Source: Litoribrevibacter albus
GTDB lineage: Bacteria > Pseudomonadota > Gammaproteobacteria > Pseudomonadales > Litoribrevibacteraceae
Assembly (NCBI RefSeq): GCF_030159995.1
Contig: NZ_BSNM01000003.1
Coordinates: 186,001-250,000 of the forward strand
Direction of reading: 5' to 3'
Length of the DNA stretch: 64,000 nt
The notes under the pieces were generated by a model, which worked only from the letters and a program-made list of their open reading frames with translations, made no database searches and was not told the DNA's origin. Made by a program: the position numbers and the translations under genes. How positions within the stretch are numbered: the first letter of the stretch is position 1; every line of letters begins with the position of its first letter. This document shows, one piece after another, positions 25,765-34,890 of this stretch.

Positions 25765-26775
25765 ATGAAGCGTAAACTACTACCTTTCGCAATCGCTGCT
25801 GCTGTAGCTGTTCCTGGTGTTGCTCTTGCTGATGCAACTATCTACGGTAAATTGAACGTATCTCTTCGTAATGTCGATACTGGTGAAGATACTTGGGAAC
25901 TTGAAAGTCATGCATCACGTCTTGGTTTTAAAGGTGACGCAGAACTGGATTATGGTCTGACTGCTATTTATCAACTTGAATATGAAATTTCTCCAGACCA
26001 AGAAGAGGCTGGCGACTCGAAAGACGTTTTCAAACAGCGTGATATCTTTGTTGGCTTGAAAGGTGGTTTCGGTACTTTGAAAGTGGGTAACATGGATACG
26101 CCACTTAAAAAAGCTCAAGGTAAAGTTGACCTGTTCAGCGATGTGGTTGATATGAATATCCTTCTTGATGGTGAAAATCGTCAGGATAATGCGATTCGCT
26201 ATACCTCTCCTAAGTTCGCAGATATGTTCACAATCGATACTATGATCGAAGTGGGTGATGGCGCTGAACGTGATACAAATGGGGATGATACTGATGATGA
26301 AGTTCGTGATGGTATCAGTGAAGGTGCTTCTATTGCTGTAACCGCTGGCGACAGCAAATATAAGAAGCAACCTTTCTATGCTGCGTTGGCATATGAAAAC
26401 GATATGACTGAAAACAAAGGCATCAGCATTATTCGTGCGGTTGCTGGTTACAAAATCAATGACATCACTTTGGGTGCTCTTTATCAAACGTCTGAAGGTG
26501 AGTTAGAGTCGAATAAAGATTACGATGATGATGGTTTCCTTTTGAGTGCTGCATACAGCATGGATAAATTGACTTTTAAAGGTCAGTTCATCAGCTCGGA
26601 TCAGTCGGTAGATACCAAAGGTCCAATCGATGGTGAGGGTGGCGAAATGTTCACTCTTGGCGTTGATTACAAGCTAGGTAAGAAAACTAAGACTTATGTT
26701 TACTATGGCGACGGTGAAAACGACGCAAAAGACGAGTTGACTGTTTACGGTCTTGGTCTAGAGCATAAGTTCTAA
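25765..26775 (+). CDS. General porin (Gram-negative porin family)
   Basis: The start was set at ATG 25765, where MKRKLLPFAIAAAVAVPGVALA forms a clean signal peptide and GGAAG lies seven bases upstream; the frame is open from 25699. The 336-residue product begins its barrel with DATIYGKLNVSLRNVD and ends VYGLGLEHKF with a terminal Phe, both classic for 16-strand trimeric porins. An acidic loop (DGAERDTNGDDTDDEV) probably folds into the pore or surface. The upstream 245 bases are AT-rich and hold its promoter, and a strong terminator follows, so it is a single-gene unit, probably highly expressed. Confidence 0.92.
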   Translation: MKRKLLPFAIAAAVAVPGVALADATIYGKLNVSLRNVDTGEDTWELESHASRLGFKGDAELDYGLTAIYQLEYEISPDQEEAGDSKDVFKQRDIFVGLKGGFGTLKVGNMDTPLKKAQGKVDLFSDVVDMNILLDGENRQDNAIRYTSPKFADMFTIDTMIEVGDGAERDTNGDDTDDEVRDGISEGASIAVTAGDSKYKKQPFYAALAYENDMTENKGISIIRAVAGYKINDITLGALYQTSEGELESNKDYDDDGFLLSAAYSMDKLTFKGQFISSDQSVDTKGPIDGEGGEMFTLGVDYKLGKKTKTYVYYGDGENDAKDELTVYGLGLEHKF

Positions 26776-26809
26776 GAATACACATTACATCACTGTATTC
26801 TGAACTGAG

Positions 26810-26835
26810 AAGGGAGCTGATTAGCTCCCTTTTTT
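26810..26835 (+). terminator. Terminator after the porin gene
   Basis: A nine-base stem, AAGGGAGCT (26810-26818) with AGCTCCCTT (26823-26831), closes a GATT tetraloop and runs into a T tract. Confidence 0.9.
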
Positions 26836-26964
26836 ACATCTATAAATAATGGAACTATTTTATTCTTTGATTCTCATTTAATTTTAAGAAATCGCCTCTT
26901 GTAAATAGAGTGATGTCTCTGTAGTTTGTCGTTTTTTTACTGACGTTGTTTAAGGGATATAACA

Positions 26965-27702
26965 TTGAAACGTGTGTTGCCTTTGATTTTTATACTTCTT
27001 TTTCCTTTGAGTGCCATGGCGGCGTCTGAAGCGAGTGATCCCGATCCGTGGGAACCATTTAATCGCAGTGTTTTTTCTCTTAATGAGTGGCTGGATACTT
27101 ATATCGCGAAGCCTGTTGCAGAAGGGTATCGTTACGTTATGCCATCTGTTGCGGATCAGGGTGTGACAAATTTCTTCCGTAACCTAGGTGAACTTGAGAA
27201 CACAGTTAATAATTTGCTGCAATTGAAGTTTGAAGGTGCTGGCGTCAGTCTTGGTCGTTTTGCGTTGAACTCAACTGTTGGTTGGTTTGGTTTGGTGGAT
27301 GTTGCAACCCATGCAGGTATCTATGAAAGAGATGAAGATTTTGGACAAACCTTAGGTTATTGGGGCGTACCAAATGGGCCTTACTTGATGTTGCCGGTTT
27401 TTGGTCCAAGTACCCTTCGTGATACAGCGGGACGTGTCGGTGATTGGTACACTCCAGGCCCGTTAGACTTTGAACCTATGAGTGAAGAAATTCATCCGGA
27501 TACTCGTCTTGGAATGACTGGTCTGAATGCGGTCGATAAGCGAGCTGACTTGCTGGCTGCTGAACGAGTGGTTTTTGGTGATGATAAGTACGTTTTCTTA
27601 CGTGATGCTTACCTACAAACACGTGAATTCAAGGTGAATGACGGCGCTGTTACAGATCCATTCTCTGATTCAATTGATGATTTTGAAGACCTGCCGGAAT
27701 AA
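26965..27702 (+). CDS. mlaA: MlaA (VacJ) phospholipid-removal protein, without lipobox
   Basis: A 245-residue MlaA protein starting at TTG seven bases after AAGGGAT. The family core is clear: DPWEPFNRSVFSLNEWLDTY, FFRNLGELENTVNNLLQ, RFALNSTVGWFGLVDVA, FGQTLGYWGVPNGPYLMLP and STLRDTAGRVGD. MlaA sits in the outer membrane with OmpC/F-like porins and passes mislocalised phospholipid to MlaC for return to the inner membrane. The Escherichia coli protein is a lipoprotein. Here the signal peptide ends LSAMAA and no Cys follows, so it is probably cut by signal peptidase I. A porin gene lies just upstream but is separated by a terminator. The mlaFEDCB genes are not in the window. Confidence 0.92.
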   Translation: MKRVLPLIFILLFPLSAMAASEASDPDPWEPFNRSVFSLNEWLDTYIAKPVAEGYRYVMPSVADQGVTNFFRNLGELENTVNNLLQLKFEGAGVSLGRFALNSTVGWFGLVDVATHAGIYERDEDFGQTLGYWGVPNGPYLMLPVFGPSTLRDTAGRVGDWYTPGPLDFEPMSEEIHPDTRLGMTGLNAVDKRADLLAAERVVFGDDKYVFLRDAYLQTREFKVNDGAVTDPFSDSIDDFEDLPE

Positions 27703-27726
27703 ACTTCTTCGCTTGAATCAATTCAT

Positions 27727-27766
27727 AAACTAAAGAGGGGCTCATAAATGAGCCCCTCTTTAGTTT
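27727..27766. terminator. Bidirectional terminator between mlaA and the PilZ gene
   Basis: A perfect 19-base inverted repeat (27727-27745 and 27748-27766) with a core AGAGGGGCTCAT and flanking A/T arms works in both directions. The TAA stop of the PilZ gene (27760-27762) lies inside its right arm. Confidence 0.9.
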
Positions 27767-28059
27767 ATGTCTTCAATCAGAACACCAATTTCATACTGAC
27801 CGTCTTTCTCAATGCAGCGTGTGCATTTTACTTCTGCCTCTAGAGGTGGAAGATTCGGTCGGGTAGAAGAGATAACAATATGAAATATTGATTCTTCCTG
27901 AATAGGTTCTGGCGAAGAGAGAAGCATGCCGTTACCACTTAAATCCAGGCAGCGTGCCTGAATAACCTGGTCATTATGTGTCAGAGTGATGGTTGCTGGA
28001 ACATCCATCTGCATCCGAATAAAGTTTCTTTTTTCTTGATAGTCGCGAGCCAACATCAC
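27760..28059 (-). CDS. PilZ domain protein (c-di-GMP binding)
   Basis: A 99-residue single-domain PilZ protein. The c-di-GMP-binding arginines are in EKRNFIRMQ (RxxxR) and the second motif is DLSGNG (D/NxSxxG), so ligand binding should be intact. It has no effector domain and must act through a partner. In Pseudomonas aeruginosa I recall a PilZ gene in the same place, between vacJ/mlaA and a response regulator gene, so the neighbourhood is conserved. It is transcribed towards mlaA and shares that gene's terminator. Confidence 0.92.
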   Translation of the reverse strand: MMLARDYQEKRNFIRMQMDVPATITLTHNDQVIQARCLDLSGNGMLLSSPEPIQEESIFHIVISSTRPNLPPLEAEVKCTRCIEKDGQYEIGVLIEDIN

Positions 28060-28301
28060 AATACCTCTAGTTCGGTATTTATTTTTCTTGTATATAGACC
28101 ACTTTATACTGCTAGTTTAGCTCTGTGTAAAGAAAGGGCAAAGTTTGTCGGATAAGGAGTCACTCTAAAGTGAAGAATTGTGCGTTGATTGTCATTTCTA
28201 CAGATTAGGGTGCTATTCTTAGCTGGTAGTGTTAGATTTCCTGTGATTTACCTGAAATGACTGTTTAATCTGAATTATTTGCACGAAGGAATGGAAGCCG
28301 A

Positions 28302-29486
28302 ATGACTGAATCAGGCAAAATTTTGATTATCGATGACGATGATGCTGTTCGAAGTAGTCTGGTTGCTTATCTGGAAGACAGTGGCTATTTGGTAGAAGAA
28401 GCCAGTGATGGTGGTAGTGGTTTAGAACTTTTTACTCAATCTCAGCCGGACGTTGTATTGTGTGATTTGAGAATGCCCAAGATGGATGGGCTGACCGTAC
28501 TTTCGGAGATCAAAAAGTCGTCACCCGAATCTCCCGTGATTGTTGTTTCGGGCGCTGGCGTAATGACAGATGTAGTGCAGGCTCTTCGACTCGGTGCCTC
28601 GGATTATATCGTTAAGCCTGTTGTGGATATGGAGATATTGGTTCACTCCATTGAGCAGTGTCTTGAAAAGAAACAACTGATTGATCAAAACCGTTTGTAT
28701 AGGGAAGAACTTGAAGCTGCAAACCAAGAACTTCGTGAACGGATTTCCCTTCTAAAACAGGATCAAAAAGCGGGGCGTCATATTCAACAACGGATGTTGC
28801 CTCGACAGGAATATGAAGCGGGTGATTATCGTATCCAGCATCGCTTGTTTCCTTCCTTATATCTTAGCGGTGACTTTGTTGATTATTTCCGTATTACTGA
28901 GGATAAAGTCCTGCTCTACATGGCTGATGTTTCGGGTCATGGAGCCTCCTCAGCCTTTGTTACCGTTCTTCTGAAAAATCTTACTATCCGGTTGAGAAAG
29001 TCGTATAAGAAGCATGGTAAAGATGATATCCTCCAACCGGCTTTGGTGCTTGAGCGAATAAATAAAGAATTGCTTGAAACAGGCATGGGTAAGCATCTGA
29101 CTATTTTTTACGGTGTGTTGGATACAAAAGAGAATACTTTGGTCTATAGCATTGGTGGTCACTTACCACTCCCGATTTTGAAATCTGGTAATCACTGTGA
29201 ATTTCTTTCCAATAATGGTGGCTTTGCAGTAGGCTTATTTGAAGAGGCTGAATATTCTCAGCAAGAGCTGGAAATCGTCGCGGATGATTTTGCTTTAATT
29301 ACCTTTTCCGATGGTGTTCTTGAGTTACTCGGTGAAAAGAGCTTGTTAGAGAAAGAAGAATATTTGTTGGATGTCGTGGCAGCTGGAGCTGATAATATTG
29401 ACGGTATCTGTGAAACCTTGAAGCTCAAAAGTATTCAAGACGCTCCAGATGATATTGCTATTCTGAGTTTGACTCGTCGGATGTAA
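28302..29486 (+). CDS. Response regulator with PP2C-type phosphatase output (RssB-like)
   Basis: A 394-residue protein. Residues 1-125 are a receiver domain with acidic pocket IIDDDDAV, phospho-acceptor Asp55 in LCDLRMPK, and SGAG...YIVKP. A coiled-coil linker (residues 130-155) leads to a SpoIIE/PP2C serine phosphatase domain with SGDFVDYF, MADVSGHGASSAF, FSDGVLE and DDIAILSL, so metal-binding Asp residues are kept. The next gene, a STAS protein, is the likely substrate. This matches the RssB/RssC pair of Pseudomonas, a partner-switch module linked to RpoS and lifestyle control. The target sigma or anti-sigma factor is not in the window. Confidence 0.92.
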   Translation: MTESGKILIIDDDDAVRSSLVAYLEDSGYLVEEASDGGSGLELFTQSQPDVVLCDLRMPKMDGLTVLSEIKKSSPESPVIVVSGAGVMTDVVQALRLGASDYIVKPVVDMEILVHSIEQCLEKKQLIDQNRLYREELEAANQELRERISLLKQDQKAGRHIQQRMLPRQEYEAGDYRIQHRLFPSLYLSGDFVDYFRITEDKVLLYMADVSGHGASSAFVTVLLKNLTIRLRKSYKKHGKDDILQPALVLERINKELLETGMGKHLTIFYGVLDTKENTLVYSIGGHLPLPILKSGNHCEFLSNNGGFAVGLFEEAEYSQQELEIVADDFALITFSDGVLELLGEKSLLEKEEYLLDVVAAGADNIDGICETLKLKSIQDAPDDIAILSLTRRM

Positions 29487-29487
29487 T

Positions 29488-29982
29488 ATGGAAAACGGTA
29501 GAATCCTCGTTTCAGAGAAAGACGGTACATACATTCTAAAGTTCATTGGGGATGTTCGTCTTACATTGTGTGCAACCTTAGATGAATTTCTTGAATCTAT
29601 GTGTCAGAGTGATCAGCTTAAAGCCGTGCTGATTGACCTTACTGAGACTGATGGCATCGACAGTACTTCTCTTGGATTACTTGCAAAAATTTCTGTTTTA
29701 TCCAGAAAAAAACACCACCTCATCCCAACAATCATTTCCACAAATAATGATATTACCCGTATATTGGAAAGTATGGGCTTTCATCAGGTTTTTGTGATCT
29801 TGAATAAACCTCTTACAACCCCAATTAATCTAAGTGAGCTACCCGTTATTGAAGGTAGTGAAGAAGTCGTTCATAGAAAAGTGCTTGAAGCTCATAAAAT
29901 TTTAATGGCAATGAACGAATCTAATAAAGAAACCTTTAAAGATCTAGTGTACACCTTGGAAGGTGATGGTAAGCACGGCTGA
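29488..29982 (+). CDS. STAS domain anti-sigma factor antagonist (RssC-like)
   Basis: A 164-residue protein whose first 105 residues form a STAS domain. The phospho-Ser region reads LTETDGIDSTSLGLLAKI, with Ser59 or Ser61 as the likely regulatory site. The extra 55 C-terminal residues are longer than in minimal SpoIIAA-type proteins. It begins one base after the stop of the phosphatase gene, so the two are made together, and the phosphatase presumably dephosphorylates it to free it for binding its anti-sigma partner. The kinase is not seen here. Confidence 0.88.
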   Translation: MENGRILVSEKDGTYILKFIGDVRLTLCATLDEFLESMCQSDQLKAVLIDLTETDGIDSTSLGLLAKISVLSRKKHHLIPTIISTNNDITRILESMGFHQVFVILNKPLTTPINLSELPVIEGSEEVVHRKVLEAHKILMAMNESNKETFKDLVYTLEGDGKHG

Positions 29983-30027
29983 TCTTTGTTTCTTTGTTCT
30001 AATATTTAAATTTCGATAGGATTTTTC

Positions 30028-31056
30028 ATGACTGAATCAGTCAAGATTGCCGTATTAGGCGGAGGCAGCTTTGGAACTGCTATTGCAAATATTGCTGCAG
30101 AAAATGGACACCAGGTTTTTCAATGGATGCGAAGCCAGGAAACAGTCGATGAGATTCTAGTGACCCGCCAGAATCAGCGATATATGCCTGATTACCATCT
30201 AAACGAAAACTTGATTCCGACGACCGATCTTAAACTGGCGGTGGAAAATGCAGAAGTGGTGTTTGTTTCGATTCCTAGTAAGTCCTTCCGATCCGTTGTA
30301 ACTCAAATCCGTCCATATACAAATGACAGCCAGTTTTTTGTAAGCACCACTAAAGGCATTGAAGTTGAATCCTTCAAGCTAATGAGTCAAATCATTCAAG
30401 AAGAACTCGTTACGGATCAAGTGGGTGTTCTAAGTGGCCCTAATCTGGCGAAAGAGATAGCTAAGCGACATTTAACTGCTTCAGTAATTGCATCCTCCAA
30501 TGATGAAAAATGCCAATTGGTGCAAAAGTTATTAAGTAATGATTATTTTAGAGTCTACGCAAGCCATGATAATTATGGCGTTGAGCTAGGCGGTGCCCTA
30601 AAGAATATCTACGCAATTATCTCTGGTTTAGCTGCTGCATTGGGGTTAGGAGAAAATACCAAGAGTATGCTCATTACCCGCAGTCTGGCTGAAATGAGTC
30701 GATTTGCAGTGCAATTAGGAGCAAACCCAATGACCTTCCTTGGACTATCTGGGGTAGGGGATCTAATTGTGACGTGTATGTCTCCACTTAGTCGAAACTA
30801 TCGTGTCGGTTTTGCTATCGGTAAAGGAAAGAACCTTGAGCAAGCCGTAGATGAGCTAGGAGAAGTGGCGGAAGGTATCAATACGCTCAAAATCGTCTAC
30901 GATAAAGCAGAAGAAATGGGTGTATACATGCCATTGGTTTCTGGTTTGTATCAGGTGTTGTACAAAGGTGAAACTGTAAAAGATGTAGCTAGGAGCCTAA
31001 TGTTAGGTGCTCATAAGCAGGATGTGGAATTTGCTGTTAAGGATGGTGATGAATAA
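30028..31056 (+). CDS. gpsA: Glycerol-3-phosphate dehydrogenase [NAD(P)+]
   Basis: A 342-residue cytosolic enzyme that reduces dihydroxyacetone phosphate to sn-glycerol 3-phosphate for phospholipid synthesis. The Rossmann motif is [18 protein letters not shown]. The catalytic Lys is in [20 protein letters not shown], and [14 protein letters not shown] and [14 protein letters not shown] are typical of GpsA. AGGA lies before the ATG. It follows the STAS gene by 45 bases and is coupled to the DUF4389 gene, so all four genes from 28302 may share a transcript. Confidence 0.95.
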   Translation: MTESVKIAVLGGGSFGTAIANIAAENGHQVFQWMRSQETVDEILVTRQNQRYMPDYHLNENLIPTTDLKLAVENAEVVFVSIPSKSFRSVVTQIRPYTNDSQFFVSTTKGIEVESFKLMSQIIQEELVTDQVGVLSGPNLAKEIAKRHLTASVIASSNDEKCQLVQKLLSNDYFRVYASHDNYGVELGGALKNIYAIISGLAAALGLGENTKSMLITRSLAEMSRFAVQLGANPMTFLGLSGVGDLIVTCMSPLSRNYRVGFAIGKGKNLEQAVDELGEVAEGINTLKIVYDKAEEMGVYMPLVSGLYQVLYKGETVKDVARSLMLGAHKQDVEFAVKDGDE

Positions 31057-31367
31057 TGAATTATGATGATCAGGCAAAGTTAGAAAACAAGTTGTTGCGT
31101 TTAGCCTTCATGGTGCTTTTCGCGGTGATATATCGATTATTAGATGTTGTGCTTTTGTTATTGGTGATTGCTCAATATCTATTTCATCTGCTTACGGATA
31201 AAGATAATGAAACTTTGAGGCAGTTGGGCGATGGGATAAGCTGCTATTATTATCAAATATTTCAGTATCTGACTTATAACACTGAAGAAAAACCTTTTCC
31301 TTTCTCTGATTGGCCAACAACCAGTGAAGAGATGGTAAAGGAGTTGGGACGAACTAAATCAGAATAA
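31056..31367 (+). CDS. DUF4389 membrane protein
   Basis: A 103-residue membrane protein of the DUF4389 family. A long hydrophobic hairpin (residues 15-47, LAFMVLFAVIYRLLDVVLLLLVIAQ) is followed by DGISCYYYQIFQYLTYNTEEKPFPF and SDWP, the hallmark of the family. Its start overlaps the gpsA stop, and gpsA-DUF4389 adjacency also occurs in Pseudomonas. Function is unknown; a link to membrane lipid supply is a guess from position. Confidence 0.88.
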   Translation: MNYDDQAKLENKLLRLAFMVLFAVIYRLLDVVLLLLVIAQYLFHLLTDKDNETLRQLGDGISCYYYQIFQYLTYNTEEKPFPFSDWPTTSEEMVKELGRTKSE

Positions 31368-31423
31368 ATTCCCAGTAATTTTCTCAGGAAGTCTCTCAAA
31401 CACCAGGGGAGGTGAGCTATAAA

Positions 31424-32554
31424 ATGGACAGTGTGAATAATCACCTTCTTTATGCGACTCGAGCTGATTATTACAGTGCGAAAATTAGAGCGTATCTGGA
31501 TTATCAGTCCCTCCCGTTTGATGAGGTCGTTCCTACTCAAAAGGAATTTGATCAGCTAGTTAAAGCAAAGACAGGGTTGGAAGACTGTCCTGTCTTAATC
31601 ACTCCTGATAACAGCATCTTTCAGCCGCATATCAATACGATTGACTCTCTTGAAGCGATGGCTTCTGAGTCGTCATGCTCCGTGATTCCTGATACTCCAG
31701 TACTGAAGTTTGTAGTTAAACTCATTGAGTTATACTGCGATTCCTTTATGTATTTACCCGCGCTTTATATGCGTTGGGGGTATGATGAGGCGATTGTGAG
31801 TGCCTATTTAAGGCTGCGAAGAATTTATCAGTCGCCCACTCAAGCTCAGTTGGAGGCCAATAAAGAACGCCAGAAATTTAGCTTGTTTGGTTTGAATACG
31901 CACAACGGACCTTTCTTTGAATATCATGCCGAGCAAATGGTTCATATACTGGATAAGCACTTTGAAACGCATCGCTATTTGCTTGGTGATCGTTTAAGTC
32001 TTGCTGACCTGGCATTGATGGGGCCCTTGTTCGCTCATTTTTATCAAGACATTCGTCCCAGGGAATTACTGTTGGACAGGGCGCCTAATCTTAAGCAGTG
32101 GACGGAGCGAATGATTGGTGTTGAGTCCGGGCCTGATCAAGAAGCTGATGCTCCTGAAGTACCTGCTTGGGAAGAAATAGGACACATTCCGGAAACCCTA
32201 TATCCTTTGTTTCAGTTAATTGCCGATGATGTGATCCAATTCTGGAAGGAAAATCTTTCGGCTTGGGAACTATGGGCATCTAATGATCGTGTTAAAAACG
32301 AAGTGATTCCTCGATTTGTTTCTACCCATCGTTTTGTCTGGAATGCGGTTTCTGTTGAACAGCCTACGGCGGTAGAGCAGGTATGGCAGTTACAGCAACT
32401 GTTGGATTTGTACACAGCGTGTGACGGTGAGAATCAGGAGTTTATAGAAAACTTACTGGATTCTTTAGATCTCTCGGAGCTGCTAGATATGAAGGTTACT
32501 CGATCTGTAACCTTTAAAGATCACGGCTTTTATCATCGCGACGCTCTTGATTAA
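31424..32554 (+). CDS. GST-fold protein with extra C-terminal domain
   Basis: ATG 31424 was chosen because AGGGGAGGT (31405-31413) lies ten bases upstream; a GTG at 31412 overlaps that site. The product is 376 residues. Residues 5-80 resemble a thioredoxin-fold GST N-domain (LLYATRADYYSAKIRAYLDY, CPVLITPDNSIFQP). About 150-240 match a helical GST C-domain (LGDRLSLADLALMGPLFAHF). The last 130 residues add a domain not found in standard GSTs (about 200-220 residues). No catalytic Ser or Cys is obvious at the usual N-terminal site; Tyr or Ser near YYSAK might serve. Substrate unknown. Confidence 0.75.
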   Translation: MDSVNNHLLYATRADYYSAKIRAYLDYQSLPFDEVVPTQKEFDQLVKAKTGLEDCPVLITPDNSIFQPHINTIDSLEAMASESSCSVIPDTPVLKFVVKLIELYCDSFMYLPALYMRWGYDEAIVSAYLRLRRIYQSPTQAQLEANKERQKFSLFGLNTHNGPFFEYHAEQMVHILDKHFETHRYLLGDRLSLADLALMGPLFAHFYQDIRPRELLLDRAPNLKQWTERMIGVESGPDQEADAPEVPAWEEIGHIPETLYPLFQLIADDVIQFWKENLSAWELWASNDRVKNEVIPRFVSTHRFVWNAVSVEQPTAVEQVWQLQQLLDLYTACDGENQEFIENLLDSLDLSELLDMKVTRSVTFKDHGFYHRDALD

Positions 32555-32582
32555 AGATAAATCCAAAGATTATTAAGTGAGC

Positions 32583-34568
32583 TTACAGAGCGTCGATTGA
32601 AGCGATTGCTTTGTTATCTAAGTCAGCTTCGTCATTACTGGCTTTTCTTGAATGCTTCCCCAAATAAATTTTTTCATGATTATAGAAAAGCTTAGGTTCT
32701 TTCTGGCCTAGTTTGTATTGGTAGATGGCATCGAAGGCCAAGACATTTTTTACATAACGTCTGGTTTCGTCATAAGGAATGGTTTCAATCCATACATCAA
32801 TAGGCAGCGCTGTAGACGACTTAATCCAGCTGTCCACTCTGTGAGGGCCAGCATTATATGCTGCTGTAGCCAAGGCTCGATTCTTTTTAAAACGTTTGTG
32901 CATCATGGATAGGTAAGAAGAACCCAGGCGAATGTTGTAATCCGGATCATATAACGATGAGCGTGAGGAAATTCCGATTTTTCTTGCTGTCTGACGGGCT
33001 GTAGCCGGCATTAACTGCATTAGGCCTCTTGCTCCGGCACTGGATTGGGCTTGTTCTGAAAAGGCACTTTCTTGGCGAGCAATAGCAAACAACCAGGATG
33101 ATGGCAGTTCAACTTTAGTGGCCGCCTTACCAAAGGTGCTTTGATACGGAGTTGGGAAACGAATAGCTAGGTCGTTCCAATGGTTTGCATCAATGACCGC
33201 TCGAATAGCTCTGTTGTGCCAGCCCCAATCACTGGCGACTCGTGCAAGTGCCATTAGCCCCTGTTGATCCAATTTATTGACTGCAAACTGCCATTCTTTA
33301 TGGGCCTGTTGGCGATGGCCTATGGCCAGTAGTTCTTTCGCGCGATTAATTTCCGGTAAGTTTTGTACTTTTAAATGCATGTCCTGAGATATAGGTACAG
33401 GAATATTGGTTAACGTCAGAGATTGACCGAGCATTTCAGATGCAAGGAAACCATAGTAAGAACGTTCTTTAGAAAGTTTTGTGAAGTTCTGTTTAACAAT
33501 CTGAGGTGGTTCCTGATCCTGTTTTAGGTAGGCTTTGTAGTGCCAATAGTGCCAGTCCGAGTCCATCTCTTTGGTTTGAGATAGCTGTTCAATCCAACGT
33601 ACAACCGATGGCCAATCCCGATTCCGGAGGCTGACTCGAATTTGCCACTCAAGCACTTCTTCTGAGTTGTACTCATCTCTTAATGAGGACAATAGCTTGG
33701 ACGCATTTTTATCGTATTGGCGCGCCAATCCTAGATAAATCCGCTGTTCAACTTTATGGATTTCTTCTGGCGAGAAATTAAAGCGATTGCGGTGTTTTTT
33801 CCAATAAGCCAGAGCTGCATCGGGTTGCTTGCGAACACGACGTTTCAAACCATGAATGATTGCATCTTTCATATAAGGGTTTGCAGTAGGAAAGCGCTTC
33901 GTGCTGGATAGAATTGCCGGGTTTTTATGTGCCCAGATCATCATAGCTGCGGCTTGCTTTTGATCGCCTTTCAGGAAATTTGTAGAGTAACTTGCCAGCG
34001 ATGTTTTTCTGCGGGCGAGAGCAAGTTTAACTCGCTCGTAAGCGTATTCTGATTTGAAATAGCTTGATGTAAGCCAAACTTTAAAAATAGGGTCGCATGC
34101 TTTCGGAGCTGACCGGCCGACAACCCACATGTCTTTGGTCTGTTTTAATGCAGCCTGTTGCTTGCCTGTTTTGTAAAGAGCTCGCAAATAGTAACAACGA
34201 AGTTCTCTGGAATAGAGGTTCTCATCGTAATTGTCCAGAAAGGCTTGCCACTTTTCTTTCTTTGGGAAAGAAGACAGCCATTCAACTTTTAGTCGGTGTG
34301 TGATTGATTGATCTGGGTACTTGAGAATAAATGCCTTGATGGCTTCAATGTCCTGATAATCGTTCAGTTTAATACGTTCGTATTCAAGGTAGGGGCTCAA
34401 TACATAATCGGACAGCGAATGAGACAGTTTGTCAAAAACCTCGACTTGCCCATCTTTAAGCGCATCAAGTGCATCAATGTAAGTTTGTTGGTTATGGCTC
34501 AACTTTGCCAACACAAGGGTTGGAAGAAACATTATAATGGCAACAATGAGGCTTCTAATAAGTAACAT
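32583..34568 (-). CDS. slt: Soluble lytic murein transglycosylase Slt
   Basis: The frame opens at 34625, but MLLIRSLIVAIIMFLPTLVLA at 34568 is a proper signal peptide start. The 661-residue periplasmic enzyme has the Slt70 plan: a long alpha-helical superhelix (residues 25-470), a linker domain and a C-terminal catalytic domain from about residue 485. The catalytic Glu is in ARQESAFSEQAQSSAG, followed by RGLMQLMPATARQ and AYNAGPHRVDSW. It cleaves the MurNAc-GlcNAc bond in peptidoglycan to give 1,6-anhydro ends. It converges on the GST-like gene and diverges from uup. Confidence 0.93.
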   Translation of the reverse strand: MLLIRSLIVAIIMFLPTLVLAKLSHNQQTYIDALDALKDGQVEVFDKLSHSLSDYVLSPYLEYERIKLNDYQDIEAIKAFILKYPDQSITHRLKVEWLSSFPKKEKWQAFLDNYDENLYSRELRCYYLRALYKTGKQQAALKQTKDMWVVGRSAPKACDPIFKVWLTSSYFKSEYAYERVKLALARRKTSLASYSTNFLKGDQKQAAAMMIWAHKNPAILSSTKRFPTANPYMKDAIIHGLKRRVRKQPDAALAYWKKHRNRFNFSPEEIHKVEQRIYLGLARQYDKNASKLLSSLRDEYNSEEVLEWQIRVSLRNRDWPSVVRWIEQLSQTKEMDSDWHYWHYKAYLKQDQEPPQIVKQNFTKLSKERSYYGFLASEMLGQSLTLTNIPVPISQDMHLKVQNLPEINRAKELLAIGHRQQAHKEWQFAVNKLDQQGLMALARVASDWGWHNRAIRAVIDANHWNDLAIRFPTPYQSTFGKAATKVELPSSWLFAIARQESAFSEQAQSSAGARGLMQLMPATARQTARKIGISSRSSLYDPDYNIRLGSSYLSMMHKRFKKNRALATAAYNAGPHRVDSWIKSSTALPIDVWIETIPYDETRRYVKNVLAFDAIYQYKLGQKEPKLFYNHEKIYLGKHSRKASNDEADLDNKAIASIDAL

Positions 34569-34890
34569 GGCTGTATCTTTAGCAGTCGAATTTAAATGGC
34601 GACATCGCTTAGTACGAGGGCACAAAGCAGAGGCTATAGATATTATCGGTGTGCCGCAATTTTTGTTTAAAGAATGATCTCAGTTCTAAGATTAAGACTT
34701 ATTTTGTGATTGGCAAGAGTAAATGTGAAGAAATCTTAACAATGTTTTTTAATTTGCTGATTTTAAAGAGATTAATTTTTTATTACTGTTTAGAAATAAT
34801 CACACTTTAGGTTTTATTTCTTAGGAACTATTTCTGTTCTGAATGACGGAACAGAGTGTCGTAAATACGTCATAGATAGATGTGGGAACA
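34569..34890. other. Divergent intergenic region between slt and uup
   Basis: 322 AT-rich bases without a supported gene. It should hold the slt and uup promoters, but I could not fix convincing -35/-10 pairs. A seven-base inverted repeat, TCTGTTC (34833-34839) with GAACAGA (34849-34855), lies shortly before uup and could form a leader hairpin. Confidence 0.5.

Noticed and set aside
25915-26487. Open minus-strand frame of 190 codons inside the porin gene
   Set aside because: It is antisense to a typical porin, whose codon pattern explains the lack of stops. No start signal is seen.
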